The notes: a model not told the origin generated them from the sequence alone. Counted from the first letter of the stretch, positions 44,271-63,553 are shown. The stretch is 64,000 nt of DNA from Apteryx mantelli (GCF_036417845.1 NC_089979.1:26973958-27037957), one strand, 5' to 3'. A program made the numbers and translations.

Positions 44271-46693
44271 CAGCTTTAGAGAGAAGAAAGCTGAAGTTTG
44301 TAGGCCTATTTTATCAAATGTGGAATACTTGGGCCTTGATCTAGAAGAAGGCATAGACATGGGCTTTGTAGCAGTGATGGTCCTTACTTAAGGATTTAGC
44401 TGGGCTGGAGCTAGACTGCTTCACTCCTTGCAAGACATAGCCCTAAATGAATTACAGACTTGGAGAGCAAACATGTCTTGAATCAGTTGAAATTCATAGA
44501 CTGGGGTTTGCTAGTGGATGGTAACACAAGTACTAGACCTGTTGCATTTGTACAAAGTCTGCTAGGCTGCTCCTAGCTCAGGCATTTTCCGTGTGCACAA
44601 GCAGCTGAGGCAGCCCACTGGCGTGCTGGCACTGACGTCTGGCTCTGCCACAGATCTGGCTGCTTCCACCCCCACTCTCGTATGACCCATTTCAGGACCC
44701 AGCAGAAAACTCTTCACCACACCTTTGTTGGTTCCCTGCAGGATTAGTGACTTGCAGTGGTTCACAGAGGTCCAGAAAGTGCTGGGACCAGTACATGGGG
44801 AGCAGCTGGAGTAGGAGAGGCAGAGGGAGCACAGCAGCCCCGGTGGGGGGCAGCTGATAAAGGGTCTCAAGCTGTCCTGTGGGACTGCTCCCTCTGTGCC
44901 CTGCTACGGGGGAACATGAGAGTGCAAGCCAAGCCCAGCCTCACGCTGTTCTGTGCTTTTTAATGGTGTTGGAAGTGAATTATATGAACCGAAATCTATA
45001 AAATGCTGAGCACTTCCCCATCTTGTACAGCATCTTCTAATGGGAACCGTGACATGAATAAACACTGGCGGTTAGGAGTGGCTGCGTGCTCAGGGATTGC
45101 CTGCATCCCCGACGACTTGGTGATCTTGACTTGAGTGAAAGGAGACGAAGCTGTGGCACCTTCCCAGGTTCATAGTTACAGAGAATATCAAAGAAAATCA
45201 GCAAAACATACCTTCTTTATCACATACAGAAGGCTGAGTCCTCCTCAGCTTTTACTTTCCTGAGAGGAAACTCACACTCCTTGCAGTGTGCAGAATTCCT
45301 TTGAACGTTCACCCGTCTACCTGAGAGCAATCATCACAGCTGCAAAACAGAAAGGTAGGGCTGTCACCAGCATGGCAAGGATACCACTGTGCAGCACAGT
45401 GCTTCCAGACATGTGCCTTCTTCAAGACAGAGGCAGTGAGGCATATTTCTTTCCCTTCTGTCAAAGAACAGGAGGCCTTTAAAAATAGAGATGTGCCCAT
45501 AGACACAATTTTGACAATTAAGGGCATAATTGAATCTTTTGGAATTCAGGCAACTTCTGTGGTTGAGGTCAGTGTGAACTGGCTTGCAAAGGTGATGTTT
45601 CTATTAGACACCTTGATGTTCTTTAAAGAGATGTTTTTTCCTCCACTTGTTTCAACCTCTGGAAAGCCATTGATAGGTCACAACTGGGAGTGTATCTTTT
45701 CTTGCATTTTTTTCAAACTCAGATCGTTGGCTCGTGTAAATTTTGCTGTCTTGAGTGAATATTTTTGGCTTTGCTTCCCCCCTCCCCATTTTCTTTTAAA
45801 GAAACTTCTAAATTTAATTTGGAAAAAATCTTTAATTTTGCATGCTGTCTGTCTGGTAGCATATGGATCTTTAATACGCTTCACAACGTGGCTATATTCA
45901 TATTTATAAAGTAAATTAGAACTTCAAAGGAGGTGTTGCTGCTATTTATGTCAATAACAAGTTTTATTTTCTAAACTTGTTGGGAATGTATTTACATAGC
46001 AGAAGCTTGCAACTTCCCAGGAGTTCCTGGGGCCTAATAGGGCAGTGCTGCATCACTTTCAAGTTTCTCGAGGACTTCTCCCTGTTTGAAATGCCTGTTT
46101 CTGTAAGAGCCTTTGCATTATTGGCAAGCTGTTAATGTAGCCTTCTGGCATTGGAAGATCTCAAAGGCCTTTACAAAACTGGCTGCAATGGGGCAGTCCC
46201 ACCCCAAGTCCAGGTGGGTGGAGGAGAGTTCAGAAAAAGCTTAGTGTAGGCATGATCTAAGACGATAGCAGTCCTGCAGAGGCTTTCTGTCAGCACGTAT
46301 TGTGAAGAAGTACGTAGGCCTGAGTGCACCAGCCTTCGCTGAGGCACTGGCTTCAGGGCTGTGTTGCATGTGACGTGGTGCCACCAGCCCTGTGCTAGGC
46401 GCCATGCTGCCGTCAGTGGTGGGTGTTGTGTGCTGCCCGAGCTGTTGCTTTGTGGGTCCCAGCCAGCCGTGAGGCATGTGGATTAGTGCAGCCTGCCAGC
46501 CCCAGCATCTGGAGCTGGCTGGTGTCCCACATCTCCAAACCTCCTTGGTGGATTTCAGGATATTGGGCTCACCAGTGTTTCGGTGTTTCCAGCGTGCCTG
46601 GAACTCCAGTGCACCTCAGGGGCACCGCAGGGGCCGATGCTCACACGGGTTCCTCGCAGGGTAATACCTGGGGCTTGTCTTTTTTTGCATCAG

Positions 46694-46781
46694 GGAGCAG
46701 AAAGGAAAATCCGGGATGAAGAGAGAAAGCAGAACAGAAAGAAAGGCAAAGGCCAGCCGTCTCAGGCCCCGTGTAGTAACT
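46694..46781 (+). CDS. GRHL2: GRHL2 exon 10 (basic tail of DNA-binding domain)
   Basis: Encodes 29 codons, [20 protein letters not shown] followed by QPSQAPCSN, plus the first base T of a Ser codon, residues of about 413-442. It carries the very basic [17 protein letters not shown] segment, which contributes to DNA contact and resembles a nuclear localisation signal. That segment appears identical to human, while the tail QPSQAPCSN differs. The acceptor is TTTTTTTGCATCAG and the donor T|GTGAGT. Retaining the 85-base intron that follows would give a stop within two codons. Confidence 0.95.
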
Positions 46782-46866
46782 GTGAGTAAGACAAGCCTTT
46801 CTCGTTTGGGCTAAGTCCGCTTAATGTGCCTTGTGTCATGACTGTATGACTTTGTGATCTTCCCAG
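46782..46866 (+). other. GRHL2: Intron 10 (85 bases)
   Basis: By far the shortest intron seen, from GTGAGT to TCCCAG with a weak pyrimidine tract and a tandem CAGCAG at the acceptor. It reads TGT GAG TAA in the exon 10 frame, so retention terminates translation. Confidence 0.93.
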
Positions 46867-47006
46867 CAGCTGAAGGGAAGTTGAGTACTCTCCCTTTGCA
46901 AAAAAAGAGCGATATCACCTTTTTCAAAACAATGACTGACCTGGATTCTCAGCCAGTTCTCTTCATACCAGACGTTCATTTTGGAAACCTGCAAAGAACT
47001 GGACAG
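46867..47006 (+). CDS. GRHL2: GRHL2 exon 11 (end of DNA-binding domain)
   Basis: Two bases complete Ser (T|CA), then 46 codons run from [20 protein letters not shown] to [13 protein letters not shown], residues of about 442-488. It closes the CP2/grainyhead domain with [12 protein letters not shown] and NLQRTGQ. The acceptor is tandem: TCCCAG|CAG|CTG. Using the first AG gives the same length as human (C-S-N-S-A-E-G against C-N-S-S-S-D-G). Using the second removes one Ala and keeps the frame. I chose the first by length. The donor is CAG|GTAGGA in phase 0. Confidence 0.94.
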
Positions 47007-49247
47007 GTAGGAAATAATAATAATGAGATGAGCAGGTGTCCACCTGCTACCCGGCTGCACGTTTTGAGTAATGTTTTACAAAAACAAAGCACTGTTCCTG
47101 ATGACTATTTCAGCTATCAGTTTTGGTAAATGTGGCTCTTGACTAGCCTGGCACTGAGTGCACTTAACAAAGACCTTATAAGAGACAAATGCCTTTCCTA
47201 GTTCTGGGTGCAAGAAAGGAGTTTATACTTCATTAATAACAGACTGTTTTGTGTTTTGTTCTGGTTTTGTCATTCTTCTGCTAACAAGAAAGAATGGAAC
47301 AAATAATCAAGAAGTAGAAGATTGATTTGTGACTGACAGAAAATCTTTTTTGAAAATGCTAGTTGGCTTGATGAAATAAAGTGCCACCTTGTGGTAGAAG
47401 AGATCCCCCTCCCTGTGATGGTTGAAAACAACGACCAAACTCTTAAATGTATAATGAGGTCAAGAGTAGGTTCACTAAACACCTCTGTATATTTCTGTAG
47501 GCATCCACTAGAGATCTGATAATTCATTAGAAAAATATATTCGGACTCTAAAATATAGCAGAGGGAGTAAAAATCTACCATGCTACTTCTAATGTTCAGT
47601 GGTGACTTACTGCTGAAGTCATGGAGTCATTATTACCAGTAACTGTGACAAAGTCTTTGCTGACTTGACTTTTTAAGACCTACTTTATTGCTTATGGGGA
47701 AACTGCAAACCTGAATTTAGGATCAGCTCTGACAATTTTTTAGATATGAACTTGCTATTTATTATGCTCTCAGGGAGCGGAGTGAGACCTTTGTATGTGT
47801 GTTTATAAAGACAAGTTGTGGATGATCAAATCTTATATGCATCTTCCTATAAAGTATGAAAGTAATGAAGATTAAATGAGACTAAATTTGAATTGTCATT
47901 ATTTTAAAGCATTCAGGATTGTGGTAGAGCAAAGCACAAAGACCGCAGACATTGCAATCACAGCTGTCACTGACTTATTCTCCAAAATTGGAAAGACTCC
48001 CACTCACATATCAGTGCTGGGTACCTTCTGTTCTCATGACTTTCAAATCAGAATGTGGATTTGTCTCAAAACAGAAGAAGGTGGAGCATTTCTTAGTACA
48101 TGGAATCCTGTAAATAATTTTCTAAACTAACTGGAAGATACCCAGTTTGCTAGCTCTTAGGCAATGTTCAGTCCTGACTTTTAATTCTATATTGGTTGTG
48201 GTATCGGCCTTTCTGCTATCCTGAACTTTTCAATTGTGTTTTATATTTCTTAACAGAAAAATGGTTTATTCTGACAGTGTTCTGTAGCCACTTTCAGCTC
48301 CTGGACTTGGAATAAATTACAGATATTATGGAATGCAGCTTTGCACACACACCTCTGAACTATTTTCCTTGTTTGGATTCAGAGGTTAAAGTAAAGGCCT
48401 ATCTGGCTAAGCATTGAGGGTCCCAGTGAAAGCCAAATGTGCTCTGAATTTTGCCAGTGTGAGTGCTGGAAATTTGTCCAAGGTCCCTCCTTCTGCTTCT
48501 GGCAGAGCTCAGGACTCTGGTGCTATGCCTGCGCCCCACGTTTCCACTGTAATTCAATAGCTGAATGTTCAGGTACTTGTTGGTACGGACCTGCATTTCA
48601 GGCATGTTGTGAGGAATTTGACTGACTGTTTTGTAAAGCTTTTGACAATGGACTGTGATTTTATACCTCTGCTGCAAATATTAGCCACATTTTCTGCTGT
48701 TGTAAATTTGGTCTCAATGAATGTGGATTATGCTGATTTACACTGAACAAGGATCTGGACTTGTGCATCTATCTACAGAATGTGCAAAATAGATATGTAT
48801 CATCTGTACCATTAGTAATTGGATTTCTATTAGGCTTGTAGTTTAATATTGGCCTTTATAGTTTAATTAGGTTTTTCAGACAGTATTAAATACATATAAA
48901 AGCTCGTGAGTGTTGTGGCTTAAATCATATTAAGGGTAATTTAGGTGAATAGTGGTCTGATTTTCAGGACTGTAAAATAATTGAAAAAATGATATAAACC
49001 AGAGGACAAGACAGCATCTGTCGAAGTGCTTTGATATATTTCCATTAGACAATATTCAACAGCAGTTTTTCTAAGCTGCACTTTCTCCAGATCACCATTA
49101 GAAATATAGATGTTTTGTTTTATAGAAAGAAAGGCATTTTTAACAGATGGAGAACTGCAAACTGGTTGTTGTCTTTACTCCCTTTTGAAGTTACTCTGTT
49201 CAGCAGGTGTCTGAGCTTTGGGAATAATTTTTTTTCTACCTTTCTAG
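47007..49247 (+). other. GRHL2: Intron 11
   Basis: Non-coding, 2241 bases, from GTAGGA to CTTTCTAG with a strong T-rich tract before the acceptor. No repeat family, RNA gene or coding exon was recognised. Confidence 0.9.
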
Positions 49248-49279
49248 GTTTACTATAATACGGATGATGAGAGAGAAGG
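49248..49279 (+). CDS. GRHL2: GRHL2 exon 12 (32-base small exon)
   Basis: Encodes VYYNTDDERE plus GG, the first two bases of a Gly codon, residues of about 489-499. It is identical to human as far as I recall. The acceptor is ATTTTTTTTCTACCTTTCTAG and the donor GG|GTAAGA. It is the smallest exon of the gene here. Its length is not a multiple of three, so skipping would shift the frame and remove the dimerisation domain. It was found from the peptide missing between exons 11 and 13. Confidence 0.95.
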
Positions 49280-50733
49280 GTAAGACATTTATTGTTCCAC
49301 AAATTTTACAGTTAGCAGTCCAAACCCTTAGAAAGCAGACTCAAAACACAAAATCAAATAAAATTAATTTCCTTTCTCCCCCTTCCTTCATATTCTTCTA
49401 TCACTAATTGTAGGTACATAACATGTAGAACTGGTAGAAGTTTCTTTTATGGTAACTTTTTTTTTTCTTTGTGTGAACTGGCTTTTTATAATATCTATTT
49501 GTTTGTACATTTCCAAGTAAAATGGCCTGATAAGCCATAAGGTTCAGTACAGAGGCAGGACAATATATTTGATAATAAAGCACCTTTTATATAAAGGTTC
49601 CCAAATCACTTCAAAAACAATCTGTCCAGGAATTGTTTAGTAAAGCACTGAAATTTGAAAGCTGTTTAGCAGCACACATGTATGTATGACAAATATAGGA
49701 ATTGCAGAGAGAATGCCCAAATACCAGAAGAGAAAGCCAGAAAGGGAATGGGAGATCCTGGGGAGGGAGAGAATCGGAAGGGGGAGCACAAAGTATTGAG
49801 CTTTGGGGGGACTGAGAGAACTGCAGAAAGTCCCTAAAATAGTGACAGATGTCACAGTCTAAGGGCTTGAATGTCTTTGGCTGAAGTTCGGCCAGCATTA
49901 ACTGTAACAATTGCAACTCCCTTACTTTTATAAGTTGCTTGAAACCCTCAAGTCTGAGAGCATGGAGTAAGACAACTGAATTCACAAATATGCATGCAAA
50001 ACATGGCCTGCAGGAGGGAGCGGCTGTGCACCTGCAGCTAACATTGACTTCCAAACTTTAGGCCCTTTTTTTCCTTTTGTGAAGCTCCTGCTCTTGGTGA
50101 GGCTCAGGGGACCTTGGGAAACACAGGGTGTCCCTGTGCCAAGCGCGCTGGCTTCAGTTCCCTGCTCCGCGATGACGCGGAGACGCGAGCCCTGCAGGGA
50201 GCTGCCGAGAGGCTGCGGTGGCAGCAGCCTGGGGGCAGCAGCTCCTTGGCACGGCGTATCACAGCACCCAGCTGGTCCTGGCCCCCCGCGCTGCTCCTTC
50301 TGAACTCACTGGCTTGCAAGGTCTTGGCTATTTCAGAAATCTTGTCAGCATTTCCTGAGGCTGTCTCCTTGACCTGAAAGGGAAGGTGAATCCATGTTTA
50401 AATGTGGGTTTGCCTCCTTACTTAGCTCTTACTTTTTTTCCCTCTTCTTCCATAAATATTTAAACACTTAAAGGCCTTTGAGTTTTCTAACTCATATGCA
50501 GCTTCGGGGCGGGTTTACCTGTCCTAGTCAGTCAGTATAGGGCAATTTGAGAGGCTTGGAGAGTTCAGATAAGCATCAAGAGCTAAATCCTTGTAGTTTC
50601 GGGTCTGCTGTTACTTGAATAGCTAGTGGGGTTTTTGCCAGAGTGCAAAGTGAATCATATCTGTTGCTGGTGTCTTCTATCTTGTCGGGAGTGCAGCTTT
50701 ACCCTGACATGGTTTGTGTGGTGTGTTTTCTAG
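49280..50733 (+). other. GRHL2: Intron 12
   Basis: Non-coding, 1454 bases, from GTAAGA to GTTTTCTAG. It contains a CpG-dense patch at 50143-50290, unusual for its AT-rich surroundings. The open frames through it on both strands resemble nothing I know. Confidence 0.9.
50143..50290. other. CpG-dense intronic patch
   Basis: Fourteen CpG within about 150 bases by hand count, including GCGCGC-like, CCGCGATGACGCGG and CCGCGC words, against nearly none in the flanks. It is too short for a classical CpG island. It could be an enhancer, a cryptic promoter or a remnant of GC-rich inserted sequence. Confidence 0.6.
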
Positions 50734-50828
50734 TAGCAGTGTCCTGGTCAAAAGGATGTTCCGGCCTGTGGAGGAGGAGTTTGGCCCATCGCCTTTGAAG
50801 CAAATGAAAGAAGAAGGTCTGAAAAGAG
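50734..50828 (+). CDS. GRHL2: GRHL2 exon 13 (linker to dimerisation domain)
   Basis: One base completes Gly (GG|T), then 31 codons run from [18 protein letters not shown] to [10 protein letters not shown] plus G, the first base of a Val codon, residues of about 499-531. The conserved core is [15 protein letters not shown]. The acceptor region reads TTTTCTAG|TAG|CAG|TG, three AGs in a row at 3-base steps, all in frame. The first gives EGSSVLV, the same length as human EGGSVLV, and is used here. The others would give EGSVLV or EGVLV. The donor is AGAG|GTAACG. Confidence 0.94.
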
Positions 50829-56660
<5,832 letters not shown>

Positions 56661-57578
56661 TAAGCAAATCTTGAGATTTTCAATGTATTATTGAGATAAA
56701 ACATAACATAGAGATGAAATTATTCTTAAATATATTTGAAGTATTTTATCAAGGTTTTCTAGAGCGTGCCTCTATCTGAAATGCTGGCATATTCTGGATT
56801 CAGTGCTGTCAGTAGGTTGCTGAGATAAAATAGACTTGCAGAGCTGATTTATTGGAGACCTGAGCCTTGAGGAATGGCAGTAATTAACCAGTGTCAGAGA
56901 CAGGGGAAGAATCAGACTCTGTTTTTTGAAATGCCTCTTTCTGCACCAGTGATTCAGAGCCTGTTGAATTGTCTCCTGTAATGCCTACCAGCGCGTCCAT
57001 AGCTATTTTTGACAAAGAGCTCTCACTCCCAGAGTGACCTGCTCAAGCCTGCTTCTGTGACTTGATTTTCTGCTTGTTGTCCATTAGCTGTGATCATGAG
57101 TGGATATTTTGAATTTAATCCTGTGAGCAGAGGTCTAGTAGAGATGTGAAGGTTGATGAGGGAACAGTGAAGAACCAGTCATGTGTCTCACTGCTTAGGT
57201 GGGGGGACTAATGTGAGACTGACATGTGGGAAGCTGAGCTGAATTCCAACCTTGGCTACATGTAGGAGAAAAGATGGGGATGGATGAGCGTGTCTCTAGA
57301 GAGCTCAGTTGAGTGCTAAAAATAATATATTTATACTCTCATAAAATTATCGCAGTCTTGTTGCATGTACCAAACACTTAGAAAGCAGTAAAGATTGAGT
57401 TACCTTTATTTGGCCAATAGCAGAAGGCAAAAGACTTGTGATTAGTGAAGCTGTTTAAAGGACCTGTTCGAATCAATGTTCTCTGAGGATATTCAGTTGC
57501 ATTATAATAATGACTTAACTGTGCTTTTGCCAATATTGTTTGTTAACTGTGACTGGGTCTCTATTGGTTAGGCAGAAA

Positions 57579-57614
57579 ATAAAACAGTAAAACAGTAACA
57601 CTAAAACAGTAAAA
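57579..57614. repeat. Short tandem of AAAACAGTAA units
   Basis: Three near-identical units containing AAAACAGTAA, the last two separated by CACT. Confidence 0.7.
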
Positions 57615-59109
57615 GCCAGGTTTTGCTTGAAGAGGCTGCAGTCTGATTCATGATAAAAGTGTAACGTGACTTGATTTTGTCTTTGTAGGGAAGTTAAAAG
57701 TATATTGTAATCCTTCTATAACCCTTCAAGCTAACATGAATATTTTACTTTCATTATTCTGTGTATCTCCTTGCCTGTTTTTCCAACCACTGTGTAATAC
57801 AAAAACTAACAAAGCTGGTGCAGACAGGAAAGGTTTCTGCATACCTCTGTCAGCACAGCTGCTGACTCAGTGGCATATTTTCAGCACCAGAGAAATCTGA
57901 TCTGTTGTGAAATGTCCCAGATCATTGAAAAGAACACATTCAGAAAATTTTAATTCTCTTTGGTAGGATATAGTGAATAAATCAATGCCAAAAAGCTGTC
58001 AGATTGCATACTCCAAGTATTCTCTCTACGTTCTTTTCAGCAAATCGTGTAATTCTGTAATTGTACACATTTTAAACACTGAATTCTAAATTCAGTGCTA
58101 AGATCTTAGAAACCAAGGTTTAGAACATTATATAGCCCCAGGTCTGAAAGGCAATGATCCTGAATCATATCCTGCTTCTCTGTTTGTGAATTACCCACAT
58201 TTTGTTTATCACATTTCCTGGTCTTTGGCTTTCTCCTGATTTTCCATGAATAATGACATTGTTTTCTTAGATACTATGTTTGTTTTATTCTTCTTGTATA
58301 CTCACTTTCCAAAAGAACAATCAGATTTCTTCTGAGATCTCTTTCTTCTGACAAATATCGGAAGGTTTCAGGTTCCAGGGATAGGGCAAATCTCAAAAAA
58401 TGATGCATATGTTTGTTTCTTAAGATGTTTGCATCCTATACTAGTCAGACTTGATCAACAAAAAATATTGAAACAATCACCAGTCACAGAACATCGTGCA
58501 ACTATGTGGTGACAAACCAGCTCCAAATCCTGCTCTCAGACTGATCCAAATTCAAGTTAACTCTGTGGATCTCAGTAGATATTCCAGTTTTATACTGTGC
58601 AGAATAAAATATATATTCAAGTTGCAGAGGGCAATCTAAGTTGGGAATTCAAGCATCTCCCAATGTCTTTCTACAATTAGAAAGTAATAGGTGAGTTCAG
58701 CAGAGCCTGTGTAGACCACAGTTTATTAGATATCTGTCTATGTATGTGTCCCATCTGCGAAGGTAGGGCCACACACCAGGCTATTCCATAGAAATGAGTT
58801 GGCAAACATGTATTCCTACATACCTCAACCAGCCCAGATGTTGTCCTTTCTGTCTCCCAGCCCCCAGCAGAGGAAGTCTTTCTGGTGGCTTCTGCAATCA
58901 GATGTGTGCTACAAAACAGACTTGCCATGCCAGTGGCCTGCAGCCCAAAGGGACACCTGTCCTGTTGTTTCGGTGCCACCCTGAAGGCTGTGACTACTTC
59001 AGCCACCCTAAGGGAAGGATAGAGTTTCTGCTCTGAAAATTGGAAGGAGGAAAATGAAGATGAGAAAGGAAAATATTCCAAATAAATAAAGATATCTTTT
59101 CTACTGCAT

Positions 59110-59160
59110 TGTAGTCTCCTTGGGGGCAGGTGAGAAGATGTTTTGTACAGTGGTTGACAG
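59110..59160 (+). repeat. Decayed L2/MIR-like tail fragment
   Basis: GTAGTCTCCTTGGGGGCAGG and then TTTTGTACAGTGG resemble the TAAGCTCCTTGAGGGCAGGG ... TGTACAGCRCCTAGCAC tail of old amniote L2/MIR-type repeats. It is short and diverged. Confidence 0.35.
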
Positions 59161-60454
59161 TAGCGGTTTTCCTTCTGAGTGGGCAACAAACCTGCTTCGG
59201 AGGAGGGTGTTAATTGAGATGTCCTAGCAGATGCTAGCTCTCTACTTTCCCAGATTCTACAACAGGACTTAGCATATTTGCACTGGAGACTTGTCTTCTG
59301 AGCCTTGTGAGTGGGAGGCTGTCCCATATGCCCACTTTGAGCCTTGCTTCCACAGCTCAACATTTAATATAATTGGTTGAATCCATAGGGGTCCCTGAGA
59401 AATGTGCTTATTCAGTCAGTTGGAAGTCTTTCCCAAAGCTCACTAATCCCTACATGCTATATAAATCCTACACCTGTCAGAAGCAGTGTGACAGGCAGGG
59501 CCTTCTTAGCACTACCTCTAATAGCTTACATAGAAAATGGTGTCCCAAAGTCCCAAGCCACTTTGAGGAACATTTGTTAGGAGTGTTTGTTAGGTATCCC
59601 AGATATCCTAGGAAAGTTTTATTTGGAATGTGCAGAATGCTGTATATTAGCTGCTGTTAAACAGACTTGACACAAGAAGGTTTCTCCCTGCTTGTTTATT
59701 TGCATGGAGTCAGAGAAAAGTGTGTTTAAGTACCAATCTTTAGAATATCACTAGGCTTCAGAGTTAACAGGCTAGAGAGATAGATATGGCATTTCCTCAC
59801 GTTCACACAGTTGTTGTGACACTGTCTGCAGTTTCAGGTTGCAGTTTGCCTCTGACTTCTATTATGAAGGATTTTTTCAACTGTGGGAAAGGGAGCCATT
59901 TTTATTATTCCTTTAAATGAAGGCTTAAATTTAGGGGTACATCAAAGCCGTATATACAAGAGTTCAGCATCAGATTGCTTATCTGATATTATTCTATCCA
60001 GCTAGACCATGCTAAACAAAGCTAGAGGGTAAGAAGGAATAAAAGGAGGATGTGAAAGAACTTCTCTAAGGCAGTCAAGATTTGCCCTAACACTATTGCA
60101 CCTGGGTACCCGAGAGGATTCACCAGCCTCAAGACAGGGAGCCACCCCCCAGGGGCAGCACAAAATGAGATATTGGAGGAAGGCAGCCTTGGAAACACGG
60201 CCAAGGAGGAGCCAGGAGTAAAGTGCAGAGTGAGAGGCAAGGTGTAGGTACTTACAGAAGTGCATCTGGCCAGAGGTAGGTGATTCCCTCTACCAGGAAT
60301 CCTGCCCCATGCATCCTTCCTTGAATTTATGTGCATAGGCTGGGTCAGTTGTGCATGAAAGCCAGGTGGGGCAACCTGTGCAGTCTGTGGAAAAGCAGAG
60401 CAGCCAGAATTAGGCTAGGACATCCAACATTGGGACATGTGTGTGCTTTATTTG

Positions 60455-60515
60455 GAGCAAGGATTTGAACTTGTATCTCATGTGAGTATGCTGACTACCT
60501 ACAGGCTGTTGAGTA
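60455..60515 (-). repeat. Decayed tRNA-derived SINE-like fragment
   Basis: GGAGCAAGGATTTGAACTTG, then ATCTCATGTGAGTATGCTGA and CTACCTACAGGCTG, reads as the reverse complement of a tRNA-like SINE head, as at 8790-8885. It is diverged. Confidence 0.35.
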
Positions 60516-62064
60516 GGTAGGGTACATGTCTTCCTTGTGGAAGCATTTCCACCCTGTGCGTATAGTGATATAGAGAAAGATTGGTTTTATAGGCTTATAG
60601 TAGTAAGGACACTCGTGTGAGATACAAGACAAGGAGGGTGAAGCCAATCTTTTCATAAATGTGTGAAGCAGAATGCTCCCCGCAGCAGGGAGTGTGTGAT
60701 GGTGCAGTGTATGAGCTCCTGCAGCCTGAATTAGGCCTCTCCCAAAACAGATGAAGGGATGGAACCAGGACTAGCATCAGTATCTCTAGCACCATATCCA
60801 GAGGGGCAGTGAAACATGCCAGTGTGAGTAAAACTGAAGCAGCAAATACTACTCACCAAACTTAACTTAATTTGCATTTTGTTCACTATTAGGTGTAAAA
60901 CATAAAGAGTGAGTGAGTCTAGTGTATCTTATCAGTTACTCCTTATATATATCCTTTCCTTTCTGTTTGTAGCCACAGATGTATATTGTGGTCAGAGGAA
61001 ACTGATTTCAGTGAAAAAGTTTTATTGGTTCTTCAAAACCCTGAAGTTGCACTATACTTTTTAAGTACAAAATTGTATGTTAGGTAAGATGTCAGTTATA
61101 TGAGTATAGGCAATATATAGCTAATTAATTCTCTTTCTTGGAAAATTCTGGCTCTGTCAGGATGGAAGCCTTGCTTGGGGTATTGTGGCTGTTTGAATCT
61201 GTCCTTGGTGCTGAGTTTTATCCATTAGTTCCTTTTCATTCTTCATTTCATGATGACTGGTTTAGTTTACCTTTCTAAAACATATTTTCTCAAAGGCAGT
61301 CTGAACACAAACACACAAAAAAGGATTTTACAGTGACTGGTGTTTGGCATCTTTAAATGGATTTTTAATTGTGCATTTCAGTTCTCTAATGCAGAAGAGA
61401 GAGTCAGCTATTTAGCTGCAACTTCATTTCACCTTGGAAGAGCAGGAAGCTTACTTTGGTTGACGTAGAGTACCACAGAACATCGATCACTGACAAAAAG
61501 CCCCTTGTCTATAATTATTTTGCCCTTTGGGACAATCCTTTTCTAAAAAAATGAGCCATGAGAACTGTTCCCTTAAAGAAGAGTCAAAATTTGGAAAGGA
61601 AACTGGGCTCAGACTGAGGACTCAAGGACACCATCTCCATGAACAACATGCAGGCTTCCTGCAGAATGGACATCCAAACAAGTTATTAACACACTGCTGC
61701 AAAGCAATGCCAAAGCATCCCAATGAAGTGCTTATTATTCTTGGTAATTTATCAGCTAAGAAGTCTTCCTTCAAAAGCTTTCCTATATTTTCTGCTTTAT
61801 TCTTTTTGGTGATTCACACCCTATGAAAACTATAGTCTCCAAGTTTCTGGATGGAAAAAGTTGTATTTTTTTTAATCAAAATGTTTAGGATTATTCCTCC
61901 CCAAATCGTCCTTAAATGAAGCTATTGTATCATTGTGAGTGACTTTTCTACATCATGTTGAAGTTTGCAGGGGTTGTGTTTTAATGTCTTATGTAAAGAG
62001 AGATGTGATTACATCCTATGCCTCATTAGTCTTTAATGTAATTTTTTTATTCTGGTGATTTCAG

Positions 62065-62129
62065 ATCTCTGAGAAATATGGGTTGCCAGTCGAAAAGATT
62101 GCAAAACTTTACAAGAAAAGCAAAAAGGG
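62065..62129 (+). CDS. GRHL2: GRHL2 exon 15 (dimerisation domain)
   Basis: Encodes 21 codons, ISEKYGLPVEKIAKLYKKSK then K, plus GG, the first two bases of a Gly codon, residues of about 560-581. It is the helix-containing core of the ubiquitin-like dimerisation domain and appears identical to human. The acceptor is GTGATTTCAG and the donor GG|GTAAGT. Confidence 0.97.

Positions 62130-63553
<1,424 letters not shown>

Noticed and set aside
45436-45909. 157-codon open frame on the + strand
   Set aside because: It lies in intron 9, is rich in Phe and Leu from T-rich DNA, has no domain and is not bounded by splice sites fitting GRHL2.
49611-50054. 147-codon open frame on the minus strand
   Set aside because: It lies in intron 12, has no recognisable motif and looks like chance.
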